Source of the DNA: Hyparrhenia diplandra
Taxonomy: Eukaryota > Streptophyta > Magnoliopsida > Poales > Poaceae
Direction: 5' to 3'
NCBI GenBank assembly: GCA_015847255.1
Contig: JADLZK010008219.1
Location: forward strand, 806,001 to 870,000
Length of the DNA: 64,000 nt
This document shows positions 1-11,289 of the stretch, one piece after another (the first letter of the stretch is position 1; every line of letters begins with the position of its first letter). Both the position numbers and the translations under genes were made by a program. The notes beneath the pieces were generated by a model, which saw nothing but the letters and a program-made list of their open reading frames with translations, was not told the origin of the DNA and did not search any database.

Positions 1-730
1 CCTGTTCTTCTTCCTCGATCTTCATTGCTACTCTCCACATACATATCTATGGCCTCTCTATGGGAGAAAGCCCTCCACGTCTGGATATCGTTCTTATGCA
101 TCTTAGGCCACCAAAATGGTTCACACACAAGAGGTGCTACAAGAGTCTTCTTGAGAAGATTGAGCAGCGCCGAGAAGGTTAGAAACAGTGTGGAGATTTC
201 GGAGCCATCCGGTTCGGCGTGTGCTTGAGAGGCTGGGCGGCTGGATTTACATGTCCATATAAGAGACATGGCATTCTCGGATAAGATCATATCGATTTAT
301 GAAAATCTGCTTCAATGAAAATCTCCTTTGGTGATCAAAGCGATTTTCATAGATTAACATGATCTTCTCTTGCGAATGCCTATGCATGTTGTCATTGGGC
401 GCAACCACGGCTTGGCCATTGCAAAGATAATTATACGTAAGGCATCGCTTGCGTGGATTCAATGTAAATCGAGTTATGCCCTCCTTGTAAGATCGAGCAC
501 AAGAAACCTCCGCGAGCACCGATGGGACCTCAGCGGGCACCGATGGGCTTTCAAAATCCCATCGAATTTCATCGGCAAGAATCACATTACAGCCGGCGTT
601 TTTATTTTAAATGTGTTTGTACACTTTGATGAGAACATTGATCTATTCGTGGAAAGGTCTTTGTTATCATATATGTAACTTTTCATGGTCTTTGTTATCA
701 TATATGTAATCGGATATTGTGTCGGTTTTG

Positions 731-731
<1 letters not shown>

Positions 732-799
<68 letters not shown>
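732..799. repeat. (TA)n microsatellite
   Basis: About 34 uninterrupted TA dinucleotides. The apparent reading frames across it (poly Tyr-Ile) are not genes. Copy number is likely to be polymorphic and prone to assembly error. Confidence 0.95.
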
Positions 800-801
<2 letters not shown>

Positions 802-2043
802 CGTGTGTTCCTTTCAATGGATGTTTGCATTTTATATATCATATACGGGCGCGATTCTTATTTTTTTCGACGCCCTTCTTATCTTTCATGGACGAACATA
901 AATATATAAATGCTCTATGTACCAACCGAAAAGTTGGTAAACATCATTGAAACGCATACAACTTCGGTGAAAAAAGAAAGGTTCAAGTAATCTCGCGGCG
1001 GTGAAAGATAGCTGTCGGTTTTGAAATATATCCTTTTAGGGTTTTAAAAGAGCCCGGCAGTAAAAAAGAGACAACACTACCGGTTTGCAAATACGAAACC
1101 GATAGTGATCAGCCTTCTATCGCGTTTATCACATAGGAAAATCTAATAATAAAAATATGGATCGAGAAAGACCTAAGATCTTGTGTGGGGGCATAATTTG
1201 GGTGTACAAGGTTGTAAAAAAAATTCAAAACATTTCTACATTGTGGGAGTACACATGCTTCACAAAGGTACATGACCCCTTTCATCGGAAGCATGACCGA
1301 CAATTACATCCATAAGCTATCTTTGGGTCATCTTCGTTCGGTGTGGTCTCGGCCTCAAACTTTTTCTTAGGCGTGCACATGCCACGTGTTAAGGAAGCAC
1401 GTTGTTTGAGATTTTTGGACAAGGTTTGGTATTTTTTCAATTAAATTGAATTTCTACGCGACGACCCGGTAATTACAGGTTGAAGCTGGGATTATACATA
1501 CTTCACAAAAGCATTACAATTAATTGATTACAATTGACACGGTACAATAATCAAAGTGTACAAACACATTAAGAAATAACCACCTCAAAAACACCCCTTC
1601 TAGCACCTATGCCCGAGTTGGTTACAATGCTACACGTTATGCTTCTTCGATCTAAGTAAGGCGGATGGGACCCTGTTTAGAACCAATGTCTCTCGTGGCG
1701 GCAAAGGCACGACGGGGAGGCGGGGCTCTCATCTCCGGCGGCGAAGCACAAGAATGCACGCTACTTGGCTCCTTTCCGTCTTAGGCGGTCCATGCAACAA
1801 TGGCGTTGCCACGAGCATCACACCCGGCTTACGTAAGCAGCGTTGTAGCTTAATCTTCAAAAACACCCTTCTAGTACCTGCTGTGTATACACTATCTACC
1901 CATGATAAAATGTTTATGTGGAGGGCTTTCTCCCAAATAGAGGCCATATATGTGGATAGGAGAATTGGCAAATGCGAGGAAGAGGTCGGCCGGGCGCACG
2001 GTTCGCCATACATGGCTCTCTCTGCGCGGGGCTGTTTTTATAG

Positions 2044-2190
2044 GCGGTGGTAGGTGGGAATGAGCGGTGGTAGGTGGCAACGGTGTGATGTTATCACCGT
2101 GAGCGGTGGTAGGTGGCAGCGGTGTGATCTTATCACCGTGAGCGGTGGTGCCAGGTGTGGCGGTGGCAACGGTGATCTAATCCTTTGTCA
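2044..2190. repeat. short tandem repeat inside the CACTA region
   Basis: The unit GCGGTGGTAGGTGGCA followed by ACGGTGTGAT and TTATCACCGTGA recurs about three times at a spacing near 43 bp, with small changes. It is GC-rich and lies within the mobile DNA. It may act as subterminal repeat sequence. Confidence 0.7.
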
Positions 2191-3184
2191 GGTCGGCCCG
2201 ACGTTTATACCCGGCGGTGAACCTATAATTTAACACTTCCGAGACTCTTTGTTAAAGCCGGCAAAGTGATTAACTATAGAAATGGGCGCGCGAGGTGAAA
2301 ATTTCACGAGTCATTTGAACCCCGCGCCATTCGTCCTAACCTCGGCGATATACAATAGCCGGGCGCGTGCAGCTGAAATTTTTCAGGTCATTTCAACCCC
2401 GCGCCAATCGTTTCCACCGGCGTCGCCGACTGAGCAACACCACCACACACGCCGCGTCGTCCGTCGCCCCCTACAGCGCCCCTCGATTCTCTTCTTCTCA
2501 GCGTCCCCCAACGCCGTGACCGGGCGTCTGCGCCCTTCCACGGTGAGAACTAATTAGCCATTTAGTTCCTCGAGTTTTACCTATGAATGAGATCTAATTC
2601 GCCGTTGTTCTCGCCCTCGCCTCGCCCGCTTGTTCTTCGTCCACGTCGACGGGGGACGCCGCTACACCGCACAGCCGTCTACCGCAGCCTCCGCCGTCCC
2701 CGTCTCGCGCCCGAGCCCGTACTGCCGTGACCTCGAGCTCGATTCCGTCGGAAGAACGCCCGTCGCGCCCTCGCTTCCTTCTAGGGCGCTGCGTCTCGCC
2801 ACCGGCGAGACAAGACAGAGGGCCGCGGACCGCACGGAAGCTTCGGTGAGTGCGTCGGTCTTTGTCTTTGAGTTGTTCGTTGAAATGCCCGTGTTGATAA
2901 ATCCAACCTGCTATTTCCTTTTTGTATTTATATTTTGCTTTCAAACGAGTTCGGGATCTAATATAGTGCCAAAAGTATTTTAATTGGTCTATGGTGAACA
3001 AATTAGATTTAAACATTGTGGTCATTTACAGCAATGATTGAAGACATTCTAATGCTCGAATTGTGATTGAAATGAGATAGATGTTGAAATTCATGAGTTT
3101 CGTGGTGTTCAAAATCTTCTTTGTACAACATTTACGAATGACATAGCATTAATATCCTATTTTGGCTGCATGTATAGGCAAACC

Positions 3185-3475
3185 ATGGCGTGGTATGTAG
3201 TGCATGTTGGTCAAGTGCCGGGGATCTATCGAACCTGGGAAGATTGCTCGCTCAAGTCTCTGGCTACCACTGGTAATTGTTACAAAAATACAAGACCGAA
3301 ATTTGAAGCTTTCGGGGCCTACTATGGTGAAAACTTTCACTATCAACCAGCCACCGAGATCGATGAGAAGCCTCTCTCCATAGATATGAAGATTAGGAGA
3401 ATTGCGACTTGGCCTATGAAAGATGTTTTGATTTTGTCATGGCTATTGTCATTGTTTTCCTTATTTGGAAGTTGA
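3185..3475 (+). pseudogene. fragment resembling the caulimovirus VI / RNase H1 N-terminal domain, carried in the CACTA region
   Basis: From the ATG at 3185 the reading frame starts MAWYVVHVGQVPGIYRTWED, which resembles the small nucleic-acid-binding domain (Cauli_VI, PF01693) found at the N terminus of eukaryotic RNase H1 and in caulimovirus protein VI. The later conserved part (GNCYK, then FEAFGAYYG) is in frame. The stretch between them (about 3250-3275) seems to have lost and regained one base, so it reads differently from the family there. The rest has no recognisable domain, and no RNase H catalytic residues are seen. Its place between CACTA-type motifs suggests a captured or transposon-encoded fragment. 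A live small protein is possible but unlikely. Confidence 0.5.
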
Positions 3476-4198
3476 TGTCCTAGGCTCAATTTCGTAGAAC
3501 ATTAGGTGGAGTTAGTTGTATGTAACCTTTGAACCATGTAATGTATCTATGATGCTTTTATGGGTTTAAAAATAGCTGATATCGGGGGAAAAAATTCATA
3601 AATTATAAAAAATTTTTAAACAAAAAACGCCGGGTGGCATGGGCCCGACAGTGAATGACATACAAACGGTAGTGTAACTACACCAAACACTATCGGTTTG
3701 AATTACAAACCGTCATCGATGGCGAAACATCACCGTTGGCTGCACTAACCAACCGATAGTCTTCACTCTAATAAATATTTGTCGGGTTGAAATCAGCCGA
3801 CGGTGTTCACGTAAAGTTCACGGACGGGTTCAAAGTAAGCCGCCATTGTTAGCTCTTCGATACCTTTGTCGGCTCGGTCTAACCCGATAGTGTTATCCCC
3901 ACAGTTACGTCGGTTCGTTAAAGCCCGGCGGTGCTCCCAATATCAACTCTGCCGCAGGCTGACTTCCGAACCTGCATTGCTTGGATCAAAAATCTTTGTC
4001 GGTCGTGGAACACCCGACCGGTGTTCGGTGACCGATGCGCTTCCGGTTCGATATCAAACCCGGCGGTCTCTCCTCGCATCACCGCCGGTGTTTTGACCGG
4101 TAGTGTTTCAAACCCCACATCACTACCGCTATGGTTCGCCGGTTCAGTTTTCGCGGTGAAGGGGGTTAAGGCGGCGGTGATGGACAATTGCAGTAGTG

Positions 4199-4620
4199 TA
4201 TGCCACGTTCTCCATTGCTCGGGCTCCTCCCGGGAGCCGGGAGGCAAATGTTCGCACCACCTTAAGCGCGTGCCGCCGCGCCGCTCGCCGGCGGGGGCAG
4301 GGCCTTCGCCACGTCGCTCGAGGCGCCGCGCGCATCTGGGTACGAGTGTGGCGAGGTTGTCGGTGGCAGCGTCGGCGCCGACGCGCTGGAGCCCGCGGCA
4401 GGAGTACAAGGTCGATCGATCGCGGGTGGCTCGCTCGCAGCCTTGACGCCGCCATGTGACCTGCTGCCACGATGACCCGTTCCCGCACGCCGTCTACCGG
4501 TGCCACATGGAGAAGTAGATGTCGCCCACCGAGGCGTACGTGCTCACGCTCCGAGGCCTCCCGCATGTCGGCGGGCGCCCGGTCGTGGTTCACATGGTGG
4601 CCTCATACATGCAATGTCTA
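4199..4620 (+). pseudogene. broken BURP-domain gene fragment
   Basis: At 4465-4506 the plus strand encodes CHDDPFPHAVYRCH, the CH-X10-CH spacing that defines the C-terminal BURP domain of plant cell-wall and stress proteins. It continues MEK, a stop codon (TAG, 4514-4516), then MSPTEAYVLTLRGL, which also fits the family. The following CH-X8-W part is missing: after VVVHMVASYM the sequence diverges. Upstream GC-rich sequence back to 4199 probably derives from the earlier part of the domain in another frame. The fragment starts directly at the end of the CACTA element, so the transposon seems to have cut the gene. It is non-functional: in-frame stop, frameshifts, and both ends lost. Confidence 0.65.
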
Positions 4621-4774
4621 GATAAATCCTTGATTGAACCTCGCTCGTTGCATGCACTGCATCAAAACATCCTAATCCCAAACCCTATGTTCAATGGGTC
4701 GGGTACTTAAAAACAGAAAAATTAAAAGAAACTGTAGTGCCAAAAACAATGTTCAAAATTTATCTTTGTGTTGG

Positions 4775-4973
4775 TTGGGGGTGTGCCTGCCCAGCCTGTA
4801 GTGCAACGGCCGCCAGGCAACACTTGAGGGTCCGGTGGTAAGCCACTTTGGTAGGCCCTCACCCACAAGAAATTTAGTTAACTCTAAAAGTGAGCTCATG
4901 GCCCACGTATCGAGATTAAACTGATAAGAACAGATACTACGCTTGATCTTAGCCAAAAGGCCGAGAAAGGTAT
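4775..4973 (-). ncRNA. U2 spliceosomal snRNA gene or recent copy
   Basis: Read from 4973 downwards the sequence begins ATACCTTTCTCGGCCTTTTG and continues GCTAAGATCAAGCGTAGTAT, the near-invariant 5' end of U2 snRNA including the branch-point-pairing GUAGUA. The following TCTGTTCTTATCAGTTTAAT is also canonical. A plausible weak Sm-type site (AAATTTCTTG) follows, and the 3' stem-loops end CACACCCCCAACCAA, giving about 199 nt, the normal plant length. Differences from the usual plant sequence occur in stem-loop IIa (CTCGATACGTGGGCC). No clear plant upstream element (RTCCCACATCG) was found near -70. Two GGCCCA/AGCCCA motifs, resembling monocot snRNA promoter boxes, lie at 5121-5126 and 5139-5144. 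It may therefore be a variant or a pseudogene. Confidence 0.82.
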
Positions 4974-5229
4974 GAGTCGTAGTGGTGCTGTGCCTCCTTG
5001 GTTTATTGATCCCTCACTTTGGCCGCTGGTTTGGGTAACTGAGGTGGTGCTAATGTTCTGCAACTTCTCCAACAAACACAAACGGTTGTGGGCGGGATGC
5101 CTCAACGATGGAAGTGAAACTGGGCCGCATTGTTTGATTGGGCTTCGCATCGAGTCCGGCCCATCGCTTGAATTGTGGGAGACACAATGCAGACGGATTT
5201 GTCTGTCATTGGAATCCATCGCGTGATAG

Positions 5230-6262
5230 TGTCCGTTTCCACCGTGAGCGTGTGGGCCCTCGGACCCCTGCCCGGTTGGCCAGATATATGAGTAAGTTTC
5301 GAATTAAATACAAAGGCTTCGTTAGGGTACAGCTCAATTTTACTAGTGAAACTAATTTTTTTTTAAAAATGATTTGTTCATAACCAACTTTTTAGGTGAA
5401 GCTGAGCTATTTTGGAAATTTTGTTTGGCACCAACAACTTTATGTATGGTGCACAGAGAAAAATGAGGGAGAGGGCTGTGAAGTGAGGGCTCATGAAGCT
5501 GTTGTAAACGGTACCAAATAGGGCTAAAGTGTAAACAAATTTTGTTTTTTTTTCTTGCTTCAAAATTCCTCTTTTTCTTCCTTGCAACAAAATGGAAACG
5601 AAGATACTAATAGTTTCCACAATTACTATTTACTAATAGTTCACTTTGATTTTGTTCTCAATCAAATCTTTTTAACTTTCTCTTCTTAAAGAACCAATTC
5701 ATCATTCTTTCTCCTTCTTACTCAACAAAATAAAATGTTCTATGATTCATTTCTTCCTCCTTGCTCAATAAAATATTCTATGATTCATGTGCCCATGCTT
5801 ACATATTTTCAGACTAGCATGCTAGTTTATTATTCCCCGCCCCCTCTTTTTTTTTTCAAGTTTATATGAGCTAGTATTGAGGGTGCTCTAACATTAAGAG
5901 CCAGGTTTCAACCATTAAATGTCCTCTCATCATGTATGTCTCACATGTGAGCTTTCCTCATATATTCTCTCTCCTTTCTAGAGACCCATGAGTTATGTCT
6001 TTTGTATATTGAGGCGCACATTAAGTAGTAGCTTTTGTACCTGCTGCCTCAAAGCTAAGAAGGTAGTATCTCTCTCCTTGACGTGGCATCTAATATTGTC
6101 TTGGAACTGACCAAATGATGTGCCCTTACATCCATATGCATGCAGGAAAATTTTTATGTATGGTGACAGATCCTTGCACTTGATTTCGACCTTAATTTAT
6201 TTACTTTCTTCTAGTAATTATGTTAAACAGTTAATCATTCACATTAACGTGCATCAGAAAGT
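5230..6262. other. intergenic, no gene seen
   Basis: AT-rich sequence with T-runs and short inverted stretches typical of old MITE remains (for example around 5320-5550). No open frame with domain-like content was found on either strand. Confidence 0.6.
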
Positions 6263-6264
6263 TA

Positions 6265-6496
6265 ATCCCTCCGTCCCAAAAAGAATGTCACCGCGCTTTC
6301 CGAGACACAATTGCCGGCAATTATATATTAAAATGTAAAAACATTTGTACTAAGTAATTAGCATCATCGGAAAGATCTTTAAGTCTAGTTTTTAACAAAT
6401 TTATTTGAAAATTTAAACGTTGCGTATTTTCTACAAATTAGTCAAACTTTTTAAGCACGCATCCCACGGACGTCACTCTTTTAGGGACAGAGGTAG
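6265..6496. mobile_element. Stowaway-like MITE
   Basis: Terminal inverted repeats ATCCCTCCGTCCCAAAAAGA (left) and, on the other strand, CTACCTCTGTCCCTAAAAGA (right), flanked by TA on both sides (6263-6264 and 6497-6498). Length, ends and TA duplication fit Tc1/mariner-derived Stowaway elements. It lies about 400 bp downstream of nsLTP A. Confidence 0.8.
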
Positions 6497-6901
6497 TATG
6501 TGAAGTAGATAGTCAGGTAGCCAGGGTTAGCAGTATATTTTAAGATGCATGCACTGGCATTTATGGACGGAGGCATATTGATTAATAACAAGCACCACTA
6601 TATAGATAGCAAAACCATTAAGACTATCCGAACAAGTAGGTCGATCGGTCCATCGAAGCTAAGTACCGAACAGTGTAGTAGCTGTTCACACACAAACACA
6701 CTCGCATACATGATGAGCACATGATGAGAAAGCTAGCTTGCAGTGAAGGTGTTACACATATATATATATATTACTACAATACCATATAGATACTGCATGA
6801 TGTTCCTCCTGTTTTACCACAACGACTTTATTTTTTTTTTTTCCTTGGCTTGCTATAGCTTCATCCATGTGCCCTGGTACTTACGTGGTCGATTTGATCA
6901 T

Positions 6902-7037
6902 TTAGCTGACCCTGCATGCGCCAAAAATCAGAAAAACATATATGATCATCATCCGTAGATTATTTGCTTGTGCTAACCTAATTTATGCAACAAGACACAT
7001 ATATACAAGATTATATATATTTGGGGACTAAAGGCTA

Positions 7038-7079
<42 letters not shown>

Positions 7080-7502
7080 ATATATATTTGGAGAATCAAA
7101 ACGAAAGAGATGGACGACGACGATGATAGCAAGAGATTGTTATACGTACTTGTTGCAGTCAGTGGACATGCTGATGGGGAAGCCGACGTTGACGCCACAC
7201 TTGCCGGGGATGGTGGCGACGGTGCCCATGTTGACGCTCTTGACGCTGTTGGCGAGGCTCTTGAGGCAGCGGCACGCCGCCTGGCGGTCGGAGCTGCTAC
7301 GCGCCTGGTTGTTGAGGCTGCGCACGCCGGTGCAGCACGACGACGGGAGCGAGCTGGCCCTCCCCGTTGCGTACGGGATGCACGGCGCCAGCGACGACCC
7401 CACCTGCCCGCAGGTGATCGCCGCCGACGCGGACGATGCCAGCACCGCCACCATCACGGCCAGGGCCACCATCGCCAGCATCGTCTTCCTGCTCACAGCC
7501 AT
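6902..7502 (-). CDS. nsLTP A: type 1 non-specific lipid transfer protein
   Basis: Two exons: 7150-7502 and 6902-6911, with an intron at 6912-7149 (donor AA|GTACGT, acceptor GCATGCAG|G). The product is 120 aa and ends DCNKVS. It has an N-terminal secretion signal (about residues 1-27, ending SASA) and then a mature ~93-aa domain starting AITCGQV. Cysteine spacing is C-X9-C-X14-CC-X19-CXC-X22-C-X13-C, the type 1 nsLTP pattern of four disulfides around a lipid-binding tunnel. The family moves or holds fatty acids and lysolipids outside the cell and is linked to cutin/wax assembly and defence. The last exon codes only part of K plus V, S and stop. The sequence is more diverged (GRASSLPSS, NMGTVATIPG) than copies B-D, so it is an older duplicate. 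A TATA-like box lies ~100 bp upstream. No defects are seen. Confidence 0.93.
7038..7079. repeat. (TTG)n microsatellite in the nsLTP A intron
   Basis: About 14 TGT/TTG units in a row. On the gene strand this is a (CAA)n/(ACA)n run in the middle of the intron. It could vary in length between individuals without touching the splice sites. Confidence 0.95.
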
Positions 7503-7602
7503 CGTCGTCGTCGTCGTGGTGGGAGCTAGTGTGTGAGACTCAAGAGTGAGTAGTGTGTGTGTAGTGGATGACTTGCTGGGGAATGAGCAGGGTTTTGGAG
7601 GG

Positions 7603-7610
7603 TTTAAATA
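7603..7610 (-). promoter_or_regulatory. TATA-like box of nsLTP A
   Basis: Reads TATTTAAA on the gene strand, about 100 bp upstream of the ATG at 7502. The equivalent TATTTAAG/TATTTATA motif is found at a similar place in the other nsLTP copies. Confidence 0.6.
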
Positions 7611-7619
7611 GAGTGATGG

Positions 7620-9260
7620 ATGGAGAGGTGTTGAGCTCGATGAGAGGTAGACGATGACAATGCAAACACTGCACTGTTAGCTCCATCTCGCATGAATGCA
7701 AGCAATGAATGGTGAATTCAAGAACGTCGCTGCCAGGTCGTTGGCGGTTGGACTAGCTGTGGACCTGTGCTATGTTTAGTGCTGCCATTTTCACTTCATT
7801 ATTATAGATGATCTCGAATTTTCGATTGGTCTCAGACTCTCAGTCCACCACAGTCCAATTGCAAGTCCAACTCTGTGGAAAATGAATGTTTATATCAGAG
7901 AAATTTTATCAATCAACAGACAAGTCCAACTCTGTGGAAAAATTTTATACCAGACAAATTTTGTCACGAGTAGTTGGCGTTTCTGCATGCAAACAGCTAC
8001 TACGGGTAGGAGTAGCAAGAGAATCTCTTCCTTGAGATTGATTTCCCCTCTTTTCAAGGCAAAACAACTGTCTATGGAATGTTCACGACGGCAACTGAGC
8101 TTTCTTGCTGTTGCCAACTTGTTTGCTACCTAGCTATATATACTGTGGCGTCTTCGGTGTGATTCCCTCACGAAGCGGCTCCTTAACAGTAAAGTGGTTA
8201 CCATGCATCCAAGGGTATCCACGGATAACACATCATCTTTTTTATATAACACATCATCTTAAGTACGTATATCTTATTAATATAAAAATGTTCTAAGCAA
8301 CGTAACAAATAGCCAACTATAGCTGTTTTATACAGTGTATGTGTACCGCTATTCGTACTCACCTTGAATTCAGCTCTTTTAGCTCGCTATTTATGCTTAT
8401 TCAAAAAAAAAAAGTGAAAATAACATTCTTTGTGTGGGACAGAAGCGGTACTGGCTAGATCGAGCTAGCTCGGACAAGTAACGATGTGTACACGTGTGGC
8501 ATGTTCTGCGATTCCCTGAAGAAGCGGTACCTCAACAGTGAGTCAAGATTCGAGGATATATACAGATGATAATAATGTACATAGTACGTTCCAATTAATA
8601 ACTAGTACAGTACTTGCCACTATGCTTATTTCCTAATACAAATTTAACATTGAACTATTTTCAGTTGCCATCTCGTGAGTCGTCCAGCGATGATGTCCTA
8701 CTACTATACGCAATGCAAACTGAAGTTGAGGCAATACTAAATGACAAGTAGTTTTCATCCGTTTCATGACAGGTTTTTGCTAGACTATCGATTTAAATGT
8801 TAATTATCATATATTATTTTCTTGGTGGTAGTAGAAAAAATAGGGAAACTATCTTCAAAACGGTCGACTTTTTTTGCTGAAAGAAAAACTTCCGTCAGGT
8901 GTGACAACTTTGAAAAATAAACATGTATTGACTGTCATATATTTGCAAACTTTATCTGTAGAAATGAGATGCATAGATCCCTATCATGCATGAAAGTTGT
9001 TCAGGTAATAACGAAAGCATGGAAAGCGCTGCAGTTCTTGTTCTTCACAGTTCTGAAACTAAAAAAAAAAAGGAAAAAAAATCCATGTGCGTTCAAGTTG
9101 ACAAAACAAGGACAGACCGGGATTTCTTTTCTCTCTACGCCTCTACCTGATCATCATGTCGGTGCAAACAAGGAACGAGGGGGACAAAAAATTTATTGGG
9201 TCAGTGATGCTGAGATTCTAGGATTTTATTTATTTATATTATATTATATTTTTATTTACT
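7620..9260. other. intergenic, no gene seen
   Basis: Upstream region of nsLTP A. It holds a direct repeat of CAAGTCCAACTCTGTGGAAA at about 7863 and 7920 and AT-rich sequence. No coding signal was recognised. Confidence 0.6.
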
Positions 9261-9274
9261 CTAAAAGAATCTAG

Positions 9275-11289
9275 GGCTGTAATATTGGATATTACACATA
9301 TATATATATAGCTCTTACAAAGGAAAGATAGTACAAAACACATGGTTGATTTAGGCCAAATGTGTTTAGTTGTGTGATTGATTGATTGTCAACGGTCAAC
9401 ATTTTACTTGTATTTTTCTTTATTCTTTATGCTTCGACTATGTTCACCGGCACACGTGAAGTGTGTCGAAGACGTATCTCTTGGTTCATGTTGTACAGGT
9501 ATGGAGCTCGGAGATGGTAGCTGATGGTGAGGTGAAGGGGCTAAGGAGGACATGTCGAACCGACCGTGAAGGTGAAGGACGGACGTGAGGCTTGGACCGA
9601 GGGACCGGATCGCCGGGTGGCTAGCCATGGTGGCTAACATCCGGGACATCGGCGAATGCAAGAGGATCGGGTGGGACCATATCGATCGGATTAAGACAAA
9701 TGAACGCATACAAGCAGAGCGGGTGGCTCGGTTGACTTGGCGCCTCGGGCGATCAAGACGGCGATGACACGTGTTTTGCCCTCAAAACCATCAGCACGGA
9801 TTTCGTGGTTTGGGCCTCAAAACCATCGAAGGCGGGTTTCGCGGGTTTAGGCCTCAAAACTTCCGGGCGGATGTTCCAGTGGGACGGAAGGATCACACAT
9901 GGCGGCTTCTAGGAGATTGCGTGGAGCAATGCTACGATTGAGGAGGCGCGGTGGTCGTCGGATCGAGAAGATATCCAAGTGCGACCATTATGCCCCCTGG
10001 CTAAGTGGCTTGACAATTGTATCGATAAAGGGTAGGATGGTCATTGTGACCAATACTATAAATAGCAGAGGGCAGCCCTCCATCTTAGGTTGCCTCTCTA
10101 GTTTCTAGTTTCAGTTAGAGTTTCCAGTCTATAGTTGTTCGAGGTGAGAGAGATCCGGGGCAACTATTTTGTGAATCTGTTCGTAGGAAGCACACCCCTT
10201 AGTGTGTGGATGCCCCTACGGGCTTTTGGGGGTCAGTCGTTTCACCTGTATTGTGATTTTTTTCTCTGAGTTTTTGGTGCTCTTGTGTTCTATTTTCATA
10301 ACTTTTCTCTCCTCCCCTTCTAGTGCTCGATTCGGTAGATGCGTGGTTTGCTTTCTTTGATTCTTGTTAATTACTACCAAGAACCTAAGAGATTCACCAA
10401 AGGAATTTGGTTGAATTCCTCTTGTGTCCACGGATTCAAGCGATTTTGTGTTTGTGTCACGTTTTTGGTAGGGTTTGCTCGTGATGTGAGTTTTCTCTTG
10501 ATTTGCTCCGTGAGATCCCAAATTTCCAAGGGAAAAATGGTCACCCACAAGTCTAGATCAACGGGCCTAATTTTCGTGACCTAGGATCGAGTTTTGGTTG
10601 AGTTTGATTCGAGTTTGGGTGAGAAGAACCGCCCGCGGCGCTGCTGTTCGTGTTGTTTTCTACGGGCGTGGGCAGGGCGGCACCTAGGCACGTATAGTCT
10701 GGCCTTCGGGGCTGTTGGGGCTCGAATATTAAGTGCAGAAAGTCCGCCCTTAGTCCGAAAAGTCCACCAGGGTTTCAACTTCGTTTGTTTTTTGAATCTC
10801 GACCGTCCGACGATCCGGCCCTCATTCCCGGATAGTTCGCCGTTGCTGGCGTGACCCGGACGGTCCGAGGTCTGTACCATTTTCGGTCGGCGATCCCGAA
10901 ACTTGAACGTCGGACAGTCCAGCATCTATGCCCGGACAGTCCGAAGTACAAATTTCGGTTGTGTCTAGCAGCTGTGTTTTTCTGAGTTTCTAGCAGGCGG
11001 ACAGTCCGGATCCATAATAGAGAGTCCGAGCTAGGGAAAATTTCATTGTCGGACTGACCGGACAGTCCACTGACTTGCGTGTTGTGCTGATTTTTCTTGA
11101 TTCCGTTCGATCTCGTGTCGATTTCTTTCCGGTTGATCCGCTGTGACTTTAGGGTAATCCCTAGGTCATCCACCTTGCAATAAAGGTCGTGATCTTACCG
11201 TGTTTCCTTGGTTTGATTTTGAGAGGTTGTGAGAGCTACAAGGTCAATTTTTCGATTCACCCCCCTCTGATCGTCGTTTCGGTCCTTCA
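9275..11289 (+). mobile_element. probable LTR (solo) of an LTR retrotransposon
   Basis: A non-coding block of about 2 kb with the build of a plant LTR: possible start TGTAATATTGG near 9279, promoter-like ACTATAAATAGCAGAGGGC at about 10056, a transcribed-leader-like stretch, and an end in the style of grass LTRs (CACCCCCCTCTGATCGTC ... GGTCCTTCA) near 11289. A cluster of imperfect palindromes of the type CGGACAGTCCG lies at 10.80-11.07 kb. No internal gag or pol was found and no clean 5-bp target duplication could be fixed, so the ends are approximate. Confidence 0.45.

Larger units (their letters stand above)
1..4198 (-). mobile_element. CACTA-type DNA transposon, right part (left end outside window or unresolved)
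   Basis: The right end at 4198 reads, on the minus strand, CACTACTGCAATTGTCC, which has the CACTA terminal signature. The next ~600 bp inward hold many short motifs built on CGG(C/T)GGTG and CCGGTAGTG in both orientations, as expected for subterminal transposase-binding repeats. Similar motifs recur at 940-1110, 2040-2230 and 3600-3900, so most of the first 4.2 kb appears to belong to one or more CACTA copies. No matching left end or transposase could be read, so it is probably non-autonomous or cut by the window. The strand given only reflects the readable terminus. Confidence 0.6.

Noticed and set aside
582..909. Poly Tyr-Ile frames across 700-800
   Set aside because: Products of the (TA)n microsatellite.
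3918..4446. Overlapping frames of 163 and 171 codons across the CACTA end
   Set aside because: They run across the transposon terminus into the BURP fragment and do not correspond to either; they are chance frames in subterminal repeats.
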